64,000 bases of DNA from Microstegium vimineum (lineage: Eukaryota > Streptophyta > Magnoliopsida > Poales > Poaceae). Positions 12,758 to 21,545 of this stretch are shown here, piece by piece. Location: assembly GCA_022036555.1 (NCBI GenBank), contig CM039123.1, positions 15,350,326 to 15,414,325 on the forward strand, given 5' to 3'. Below the pieces are notes generated by a model. That model saw only the letters and a list, made by a program, of their open reading frames with translations. It had not been told where the DNA came from and made no database searches. Made by a program: the position numbers and the translations under genes. Within the stretch, counting starts at the first letter, position 1. The number at the start of each line of letters is the position of its first letter.

Positions 12758-12765
12758 TATAAATA
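12758..12765 (+). promoter_or_regulatory. TATA box of the ERF gene
   Basis: TATAAATA in the context 'ctctctataaatagcccg', a textbook plant core promoter. The expected start of transcription is near 12790, giving a 5' leader of about 125 nt. That leader contains no ATG before 12917. Confidence 0.75.
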
Positions 12766-12916
12766 GCCCGCGACACATGCATAGATAGAGCCACAGAGCA
12801 CTCGGTCGCTAGTTAATTGGCTACATACACCGTACCGGCGTGCAGCTCGATCATATCGATAGATCACTACTGCTGCCACGCTAGCTCGCCGAGGGCCGCC
12901 GCGGGTCGGGATCCAT

Positions 12917-13312
12917 ATGGAGGACGGCAAGGACGCCGATGGCGGCGGCACCAAGTACCGCGGCGTCCGGAAGCGGCCGTGGGGCAAGTTTGCTGCCGAG
13001 ATCCGCGACCCGGAGCGCGGTGGGGCTAGGGTCTGGCTCGGCACGTTCGACACGGCCGAGGAGGCCGCGCGGGCGTACGACCGGGCGGCGTTCGCCCAGC
13101 GTGGCGCCACCGCCGTGCTCAACTTCCCTGGCGAGGTCGCTGGGGCTACCAGCAGGGGCGGAGGGTCGTCGTCTGCTGCCCCCGCCGCCGCTGCCTCGTC
13201 GAGGGGGGCGGGGAGGGCCCGCGGCGACGGGGAGAAGATCGAGCTGGAGTGCCTGGACGACAAGATCCTTGAGGACCTCCTCGACGACGGCAAGTACTCC
13301 GGCCGTAAATAA
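12917..13312 (+). CDS. Small group IX AP2/ERF transcription factor
   Basis: A 131-residue intronless gene. The AP2/ERF DNA-binding domain spans residues 14-71: YRGVRKRPWGKFAAEIRD, then WLGTF (40-44), AARAYDRAA (50-58) and LNFP (68-71). Ala and Asp at the ERF-defining positions (A27 and D31 in AAEIRD) favour the ERF over the DREB subfamily, which implies GCC-box binding. The Ser/Ala/Gly-rich linker (75-105) leads to an acidic C-terminal motif LDDKILEDLL (113-122), as in the short group IXc ERFs of Arabidopsis (ERF95/96/98 type). Those proteins are nuclear activators of defence and stress genes; their length, about 130-140 residues, matches. The ATG at 12917 is the first after the predicted transcription start. 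The GC-rich codons contrast with the AT-rich flanks, as in many grass genes. Family assignment is firm; orthology is inference. Confidence 0.93.
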   Translation: MEDGKDADGGGTKYRGVRKRPWGKFAAEIRDPERGGARVWLGTFDTAEEAARAYDRAAFAQRGATAVLNFPGEVAGATSRGGGSSSAAPAAAASSRGAGRARGDGEKIELECLDDKILEDLLDDGKYSGRK

Positions 13313-13555
13313 ATGAGAGAGGCGTGCGTACGTCTCTGATGTGTTTGCATGCAGGCGAGCATATGACGAGGGGAAATGACCTAAACAAGCATATACTTAT
13401 AATAATAATGCGCGTACATATATATATGAACCACATATCGCTAAAATATATGCACGCCATTATTACTACATATAACTCATGGATTTTCATTACTGAACTG
13501 CTATATATATATCATCCGGCCGGGTGAGCACCACCTCATTATACATGGTCATACT

Positions 13556-13569
13556 AAATAAAAAATAAA
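13556..13569 (+). promoter_or_regulatory. Candidate polyadenylation signal of the ERF gene
   Basis: AATAAA occurs twice (13556 and 13564), about 245 bases after the stop codon. This is a plausible plant near-upstream element. Earlier cleavage cannot be excluded. Confidence 0.35.
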
Positions 13570-14034
13570 ATGCTTTTGTTTGGTGCTCAATGACAAAGGC
13601 TAGCTGGAATATTGCATTGGACACGAGTACAGTAGACGTGTATGCCATGCGTTAAGGATTGTTTGGGGTTACAGCGGTTTTAGCCAGATGGCTATGCACT
13701 ATATATGCTCAATTGTACGTCTACGTACATTGAATAATGGTGAATGCACGTGAGCCACATTTGTTCGTCTGCGAATGTAGTGCATGGAGTGTGTTATCAA
13801 TGTGCGCGACAATGTATGGCAAAATTAACCAAGATTTCTGGTATTCTTCAATCTTCTGCTGTCTATATCTCTTATATATAAAGCTATTCCCCCAATAAAA
13901 ACTATCTCACGCAACCATTTACATCATCCTTCAGTATTTACATCATCGTTCACCAATAGCCATGTTATTTCACTAACTTTGAATCTCTTAGTTTCAAGCT
14001 ATCTATTTATATCATAAACTAAATTTTGTTTTAA
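13570..14034. other. Intergenic between the ERF gene and the CACTA element
   Basis: Non-coding. 'tctcttatatataaagctattcccccaa' (split here as seen near 13868-13895) resembles the 5' end of some grass Helitrons, but no matching hairpin plus CTRR end was identified, so no element is called. Confidence 0.4.
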
Positions 14035-15278
14035 CACTAGTACAAAGCGATACTATACAGATGGTTCGAAACGCATTTCTACAGGCGTTTTTTTCGAACC
14101 GCCTGCCCTAAAGGCCTATACAAATGGGTCATTTCCGGTTTCTTGAGAATCGCCCGTAAAAATTAGGTGGTTTTCTTAAGGAACCACTTGTAGAAATGGT
14201 TGCCTACAAATCGGGTTTTTAAAATAGAAAAAAAAACAACCACCCCTACCTGTGTTGTGCTCGCGATGATTCAAACACAAAATCTCAGCTTTGCACGTTA
14301 ACTCCTCTACCACTCCACCCATATGTCACTTGTCTCTAGATTCCGTTTTAGTTCCCCATATTCTATACTCAACCAAGTGTAAATTGATTGCTTGAGCCAC
14401 TAAATGAATTCAAATGAAAACGCTGTAAGCTACAAAGTTTCATAACTTTTCGAGATCTACAACTTTTATTTAGGAAGCTTTTCCATCCGAGGTCGTTTAC
14501 AAAAAATTGAATTTCAAATTTGTCAAATTCGAACGTAGTTTTCGATGACAAGATGAATTCAAATGAAAATGTTGTAATCTATAAAGTTTCATAACTTTTT
14601 TTAGATATACAACATTTATTTAGGAAGTTTTTCCATCCGAGGTTGTTTGCAAAAATCAAAAAATCAATGTCCAATTATTTTTACCAGCGGATTTCTTAAG
14701 AGCATCTCCAACGGTTTTGCAAATGGCCTTGGCATTCTTGTTTTTACAAAAAAAAAGTCTAAAAATCTCTTATCCAACGGTTTGGCAAATGTAGTTGGCA
14801 TTTTTGTTAACATGGCAAACACTAGGTGATATTTGGCATATATGTCAAACTATAGTTCGCTTGGCAATTGCCTCGCACGCTACTCCCGCGGGATAATTTC
14901 CCCTCGCGCGTATAATTTTTAGTTTTGCCAAGTGAATAATGGGAAACCGTTGGAGATTGACTCTTTTTACCTTTGCCATATTCATTTGGTACTTGACAAA
15001 TTCCTAATTTCGCAAAAAAAAAATACAAAACCGTCGGAGTTGATCTAAGGAACCGCATGTAGAAATCGATTTCTACAGGCGGTTTTCTTAAGAAATCGCA
15101 TGTATAGAAATCATGTATTTCTACGAGCGGTTTTCTTAAGGAAACCGCCTGTAAAAATTGGTTTCCACAGGCGGTTCAAGAGTCGAGCCTGACATTTTAT
15201 TTTTACAGGCGTTTAGTAACGGAAACCGTCTAAAAAATTTTTAGGCCACTGCTGCCGTAGAGCTTTTTTCTACTAGTG
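14035..15278. mobile_element. Non-autonomous CACTA element, TSD TAA
   Basis: The left end is CACTAGTACAAA and the right end TTTTTTCTACTAGTG, a CACTA terminal inverted repeat. A perfect 3 bp duplication TAA flanks it (14032-14034 and 15279-15281), as expected for En/Spm-type insertion. Both subterminal regions carry inverted copies of 'ctacaggcggttttcttaag', the kind of array that binds transposase in this superfamily. There is no transposase frame, so it must have been moved in trans. It carries a nested MITE at 14700-15045. Confidence 0.88.
14700..15045. mobile_element. Tourist-like MITE nested in the CACTA element
   Basis: The left end GAGCATCTCCAACGG and right end CCGTCGGAGTTGATC are inverted repeats with three mismatches. 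They are flanked by TAA (14697-14699 and 15046-15048), the target of PIF/Harbinger elements. Removing the insert rejoins 'ttcttaag' and 'gaaccgcatgtagaaa', which matches an intact subterminal repeat of the host CACTA, so the boundaries are well supported. Confidence 0.82.
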
Positions 15279-15315
15279 TAAATTCTTTATCATCTCTGCA
15301 GTGGTGCGCTAGGAT

Positions 15316-15465
15316 ATCTCTTATTCCCTTAATTTAAAACGTTTTGACTTTTATCAGTATATTTATCTTTTCTTACGTATCTGGACATACATTATATATA
15401 GATACATGATAAAATAGATGTGCCGAAAATCTTAAAACGTCTTACAATTTAAATCTTTGGGAGCA
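15316..15465. mobile_element. Short Stowaway-like MITE
   Basis: Inverted ends 'ttcccttaatttaaaacg' and 'cgtcttacaatttaaatctttggg' surround an AT-rich core with 'gttttgac' near the left. It is a degraded Stowaway form; the TA duplication is not clear. Confidence 0.5.
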
Positions 15466-16014
15466 GTTTATTAGGTTCCAAAGTGCATGAACCTGAACCT
15501 CCGTGTAGTATTCCTTCTTTATTCTAAATGGCATCGATTCATATGCAACACGTGATGATTGGACAAATTTATATGTTTATTATGGGTTTGCATGATCTTT
15601 CGTCAAACTTGTCGTGGCACTAGCAGTGGTGCAGATCGCCTTTTCTGTGGAATCATGAAATTAAAACTCCTAGAAAATTATAGTGGGTTTCAAATTTTTT
15701 TTGAAACGGTACAAACCCATAGTGTGCATTTGTACGTGTACCCATATATATATAACTATGTTTATATAATTTTTATAAGAAAACGAGTTGTCAAATTTGA
15801 AGAAAAGTAAAAGGAATTGTAATTTGAAACAATATTGTTCTCTTTTCAAAGGACAAGAGGAATTATATTAATATTCGACATATTAAATCACTAAAATATA
15901 TACGTATGAAAAAAGTATAAAATAAAAATTATTCTGTCTAAAATGTAGCAACTCCTTTTATCATTTCATTGAAACATGCATGGCTGCTGTTTATATAGGT
16001 CAGACGTGACTTCA

Positions 16015-16215
16015 CAAGATTTCTCATCACATCGAATCTTTGATAAATGAATGGGACATTAAATATAGGTAAAAAATAGTTAATTATATAGTTTGCCTGT
16101 AATTTATGAGATGAATCTTTTGAGTCTAGTTACTTACATGATTGGACAATAATTACTAAATATAATTAAACGAAAGTGTTATAATGCCTTTTTCCAAATA
16201 TTTTTGTACCTAAAC
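16015..16215. repeat. Grass MITE copy 1
   Basis: Contains 'caagatttctcatcacatcg', 'attaaatatagg', 'gagatgaatcttttgag' and 'gattggacaat'. This series belongs to a very common grass MITE family. A second, more diverged copy lies at 16523-16690. Confidence 0.55.
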
Positions 16216-16522
16216 AACGACACCCATGTATATGGTATTCGATGTGACATCAAAAATTTTACACCCGACAAACCCTTTAAAATTTAAAATTTTGAGTACA
16301 TCCGCCGTGGCTCGAACCTCCGATCCAAGACTTAGTCGGCCAGTGTTATGGCCCGGTATTAGTTTCATACTCAGAAAGGTCAACTCAACCCACAGCGTCA
16401 ACCTAGCGGAGCTGACGCGCATGAACTGGATGGCTGAAGACATGGGTTGACTTGGCAGTGCAACGGCATTACTATAGCTCGAGAACTTGACAGTGCCAGG
16501 GCCTTCAAAATTATAAAACCTT

Positions 16523-16690
16523 ACAAGATTTTTCATCACATTAAATTTTTGAACTTACATATGAAGTATTAAATATAGATAAAAAATAACTAACTTTACA
16601 ATTCACTTGTAATTTGCGAGACGAAACTTTTGATCCGAATTACTCTAGTGTCAAAATTTTAAATAATTTATATCTAAACAAAGCGCTTAG
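16523..16690. repeat. Grass MITE copy 2
   Basis: Same order of blocks as 16015-16215: 'caagatttttcatcacatta', 'attaaatatagat', 'gcgagacgaaacttttga'. The right end 'atatctaaacaaagcgc' corresponds to 'tgtacctaaacaacg' in copy 1. The two copies are direct repeats about 500 bp apart. Confidence 0.55.
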
Positions 16691-17689
16691 TCTTCAGTCG
16701 GCGCCAGCAGAGGAGCGGCACATCGAGCTCAGGGCAGAGTAGGACAAGTGCTAGCTAGAGTGTTGAAGGCGGTGGAGCCTCTCGCTCTCACGTCGCTGAC
16801 CGGACCGGAGGCAGTAGCCAGTAGCAGCAGTGTGTGGTTTGGCCATCGATTGGGAAATATTCACGCCTGTCTCCATACTCGTCAAACGACCTGCCCGGCG
16901 CCGGCCGACTGGCCTGGTCAACAGTGTCACGACTCGCGAGCTACAGCTCTCCATCTCTGGATACTGCTACTGGATGTCTTTGACTGTTCTGTTCTCACTG
17001 AAAAAAAGGGAACTAATATGGATGGTCCTCCGAATACAGTTTCTTTTAGAAGTGCATGCAGGGGTTTGGCTGGGGCCTTTTCTCTTGGCTTTTAGGCTTG
17101 GTTTGGTTTGTAGTGCGGATTTCTTTTTCTTCAATCTCGTGTTTTTCCACTGAAATTTTGATTTGATCAGAAAGTTCTTTTACGATTCATGTGAATTCCG
17201 TTCTTTTAAACTAGCCTTGTTTTCCACATTTTGTCTTTGCATTTAGCTAATATATCATTACAACGTTACCATGATGGTTCCTACTTGTTCCTGCTGGCCT
17301 TATTAATGGCCAACAAACCTGCTTGCACATCTGACATGAAAATAGAAGAGGCCTCACCTATTCCAAATGTTATTGTTATTAGAGTAAAATAAATGCAATA
17401 GAGATCCATTAATTTTTCTTAAGAGATGTCATCTAGTCAATTTAGGCCCATCATTCTTAAACTGTATTTTTGGATCGTTAAACTTTTTAAATGGTTCACC
17501 AGTGGCAGTGGTCTATATATATACCTCTTTCGTTTATGTTTATATTTTGCAGAAACGTCCCTATGTTGTTTGTTTTTCTTTCACATGATTACCCCTGCAG
17601 CTGCTCTAGCTCCAGCGCATCGACGATGGCCACCATGCGCCGCAACACCACCTTCATCACGGCGCGCGCGTCCTTCACCGAGTAGTGAG
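16691..17689. other. Unannotated region
   Basis: Several unrelated open frames of 60-115 codons on both strands, none with a recognised domain. 16700-17000 is moderately GC-rich and 17150-17600 AT-rich. I see no terminal repeats or gene structure that I can defend. Confidence 0.4.
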
Positions 17690-18530
17690 TGGCCGGCCAG
17701 CCTCTAGTACATCATACAATGAATGGCGGCGCTAGCTAACCGCTCATGAACGACTACGAGAAGCAGGAGAGTAGCTATATTACACGTGCGCAACTTGCTT
17801 CCGTCCTGAACTGAAATCTGGGAATGCAGCAGCATGCAGCACTGGACCATGGCCGCCACGCATGTGCAGTGCACACGTACGAACGAAGTCGTACTGCCAC
17901 AGTGCCCCACGCTAGCTGACATGCGCAGACGGCAAAACGCACCCTGTTCCCGTGCACACGTTCGATTCGATGAGAGCACGGGACGGGAGGTTTCGGGGCT
18001 TCACCCAGGGAAGCTGATCCTCCGCCCCGTGCTGAACTGGATCATCTGGATCCCCGCAGGACCCCATCATGTCGCCACCGGACAGGAACCTGTACTGTAC
18101 GGGTCCAACTCCATTTGGTCGCACCCACAACTTCGGATACTCGGAGATGTCGGGACTCGGGAGGAAGATCTTTAGATTCGCGTCCATGGGCATGTCGGAA
18201 CCGGCGAGCTTGCATCCCACCTGCACGGCGGCACCTGTTGATGAGTGGGAGCAGAGTGTCGATCTGCTCGCGGCGGCCGGACGGCGAGGGCATAGCGCTA
18301 GTGTTGCCAAAAGAATGGGCCAAGGAACGAGACGGAGGTAGTCGTCCACGCACACGCGGCACGCCGGCCGCAAACAGCAGGCGCTTCATGACAGCGTCCA
18401 TGTGCACAATGTGCTCCTCGTGGAGGTACAGCAGGCCGAAGGTCATGTCGAGCAGGATGATGAACACGACGAAACACGTTCCAGAGCACCCAAATGGGCA
18501 CGCTGTGCGCTTAGAAGACGCAGAGGGGTA
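17690..18530 (-). pseudogene. GC-rich gene-like fragment, unidentified
   Basis: An 840 bp island clearly richer in GC than its surroundings. On the minus strand two overlapping frames are open: 17912-18373 (protein-like 'DANLKIFLPSPDISEYP', 'LWVRPNGVGPVQYRF') and 18042-18668 (a hydrophobic stretch 'CFVVFIILLDMTFGLLYL', then 'HEEHIVHMDAVMKRLL'). Sequence sense appears to switch between frames, as in a frameshifted gene or a captured fragment. The plus strand is also open at 18069-18531, so strand is uncertain. I do not recognise a family. Confidence 0.3.
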
Positions 18531-19553
18531 AGTACGTGAAACAAAAAGAAATAGAGGGAGGTTTCTGTAAAATACAAATATAAACGAAGAGGTAGGGACC
18601 TCTTGTGAACCACTTAAAATGTATAGAGGACTCAAAATTTTATTTTGAGAGGTGATGGATCTAGACACCTAATCAAAAGTTATGGGCTCGGGTGTATTTT
18701 ACTTTTGTTATTATTAGTGAGAAGTATCCATTATCATCTCTTAGAGCAGATTAATTATGGATTTCACTACTACTGCTAGATCATACGGTCTAGTATTGCC
18801 TGTTCAAATGGAAACGGTAGTGAAGCCATAACACTACCGATTCCAGACCTTTCTAGCCAAAAAATAATTGAGAATGCAAAAATATGCAACCCATAGGTGT
18901 TTTTACTGTAGTTCATATTAAAAATAACAGTGTGGTACAAAATTAGATTTTAATCGAAGCTGACAGATGTAGCCTCCAAATCACTTCTACAAAAACTATT
19001 AACAGAGGTGGCGGTTTCTGGTGTTAGAAAACTTATTAGGGTTAAGCATAGGATCTAATGCCTAGCTTCGCAATATAACACCAAGTTGTCAGATAATTGC
19101 TTAGAATTGTACTGATCTTTAGATCCGTGAAGCCCATAGGGACACTAACGGCTCGTGTTGTGTTGGGGTAGCAAGCAAACGTTGTAGATCTCCTTTTCTT
19201 GGAGCATCGACGTAGAGGACGTCGGTCGATGGATGGATCTGGGTCTTCAGGAAGTGCCCCAAGCTAACCTTGACCACAAGATGGTTAGGGTGGCTAACCA
19301 CAGACTTAATCATCATCAAAGTTAGACACCCTGACCCCCATCTTATAGCTGAGGCATGCCTAGGACTAGGCCTGTTGGGTCTTGTGTCTATGGCTCAAGG
19401 ACCATTAGTGCGCCATTAAACCCCTAATGACTCCATAGTCATTTGACTAAGCTAAAATCATTCCAACATCTGGACCTCTATTAATCATAGAAGTTAGAGA
19501 TTGGCTAGAATAAAAATGAACCCAGTTCCTTCTCAATGCCACCATTGAGACCA
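18531..19553. other. Left flank of the nested retrotransposons
   Basis: Non-coding, repeat-like. The last 20 bases before element A ('ctcaatgccaccattgagac' region) resemble the bases after its other end (41528-41560, 'taccactattgagccc'), so A inserted into a short tandem-repeat tract. No gene seen. Confidence 0.45.
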
Positions 19554-21099
19554 TGAAATGATCAAGATGCCCAAGAGGGGGGGGTGAATTGGGCTCTTTT
19601 AAATTTCTAAGCAAGAATTAAACTTAACAAGAGCCAATTAACCCCCTAGTGCTTTCCCAAGTGTGTCCTAGCAACACAAGCAAGACATGGCAAAGAAAGC
19701 GGTAAAGTCCTATGCAATTCTACTCAAGCAATAAGAAAGTAATGCGGAAAGTAATGCTTGAATGTAATTGCAATAAGTAAGGAGAAGGGTGTAAGGAAAT
19801 TGACACGACGACGTTTTGCCGAGGTATCGAGAAGTCGACACTCCCCCTAGTCCTCGTTGGAGCACCGCGCACGGTATCGCTCCACCTTAGTCCGCGCAAG
19901 GACTAAGTGCTCTCTACGGGCTGATTCTTCGCCCCCCCCCCCGGCTCGGTGAATCGCCCACAACCGATCGCAACAAAGCTTGGGTCATCCACAATAATCT
20001 CCACCGGATGATCACCAAGCGAACCTTCGCGGAGCCGTCTAGGTGATGTCGATCACCAAGAGTAACAAGCACTAACTCTCACTTGACCAAGGCTAGTCTA
20101 GTGATTGAATGGATGCACACTTGCTATCTCTAAGCAACTAGTGAGGATCAACTCATGGGAGCTCAATACTCTCTCTCTCACTAGGGCTCTTGCACTCCTT
20201 GCAAGCTCACAAGGTTTGTTCAGCAAATGAAATGGGCAAGAGTAGTGCCAAGGGGCTGATGGGGAAGTATAAATACCCCCAAGCCAACCTTTAGCCATTA
20301 GAGGCAACAACCTCTTCTCTGCGTCACTCCGGACACTATTGCAAGGTGGGGTCCGGACCAATGCGCATGCGTCCGGACCCCCTCGATTCACTGTGCTCAA
20401 CAAGCAAATGCACACAGTCCGGACGCGTGACTCCGGACAACATTCGGACTGGATTGCCCTCTCTGGAACTCTCTGTGTAGGGTCCGGACTCTACACTCCG
20501 GAAAGCGTCCGGATTAAATTTTGCTCTCGGGAGCTCTCTACATAGGGTCCGAACGCTATGGCATTTCCGGACCCTCTACTGTTCACAGCGTCCGGACGCG
20601 CTGTCACAGCCGAGCCAACCCTAGGGTCCGGACGCCGTCCAGACCTAGGGATTTACTAGCGTCTGAAGCTCTTTCTTGAGCTGGAACAACACACTTCCAA
20701 CATGGAAGTTGCTCAACTTGGTTCAAGGACTATTTCTAAAGCTGTCTAGTGCTAGTTTTCACAAGTGTGCATCACACCTAATCACTTAGCCTCTCCTAGG
20801 TCAAGCTACTAGATAGTACCCCCCTTAATAGTACGACCAAAAGAAAAATAAAGGTGCTAAACTACTCTAAATGTCTCTCAACTCCAATTGACACTTAGAC
20901 CTAGTCTAAACTTCAACCTTGTCGCCAATGCTTTGAAAACTGAAACGATTCCGTTAAGGGGCACGAATACCATTGATAGCCCGATCAACCATCCATTACC
21001 ATGACCTAACTTTCTTATTGCCTCTGCAAAACACATGTTAGTCATAGTAATCTTGCATTGTCGTTAATCACCGAAACACTAGGGGCCTAGATGCTTTCA
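19554..21099 (-). repeat. 3' LTR of element A
   Basis: 1546 bp partner of 39963-41522, with the same ends. It differs in the palindrome cluster (20330-20650): it has about 20 extra bases with one more palindrome near 20360 but lacks blocks present in the other LTR near 40805 and 40895. A C-run at 19934-19945 replaces 'taacccag'. LTRs are identical at insertion, so these changes arose later. Confidence 0.92.
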
Positions 21100-21113
21100 A
21101 TGTCCCCCTTTTT
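21100..21113 (-). other. Polypurine tract of element A
   Basis: On the minus strand AAAAAGGGGGACAT, directly before the 3' LTR. This is the expected second-strand primer site, and it fixes the inner border of the LTR. Confidence 0.8.
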
Positions 21114-21545
21114 GGTGATTGACGACAATACGCCATAGAGTATGAATAGAGAGTTTTATTTTGGTTTTCAAGTGACTTGGTTTATCTAAGCATGGGTTAT
21201 TGAATATGAAAGAGAAAAGCATGCTTAAATATTCCAAGCCACAACATGTGCTAAGGATAGAAATCGAGTACGGGTACAAGAGATATGCTCAACACAAATA
21301 TATATACCAAAGAAAAGCACGGAAGCATATCATGAGCAAAAACAAGTGACAACCATATAGGAGTGAAGCACACATGTCACAAGCAAGAGTAGCATCACAC
21401 ATATAGACAAATTCATGGAAAGTGATAAACATGATGCATGAGTACGAGAAGGATAACATGTCAAAAGAACCAAATCCCTCTCTCATCTCCCCTTAACTCT
21501 AGCATACTCGCTCCCTCTCCTCCTTTGGCGACAAAGCACCAAAAA

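Noticed and set aside
12939..13316. Second frame of 125 codons overlapping the ERF gene, and a 201-codon minus-strand frame at 12757-13362
   Set aside because: Both are shadows caused by the high GC content of the ERF coding sequence; only the 12917 frame has a conserved domain.
13860..13900. Helitron-like 5' start near 'tctcttatatataaagc'
   Set aside because: No matching 3' hairpin with CTRR end and no A/T insertion evidence was found.
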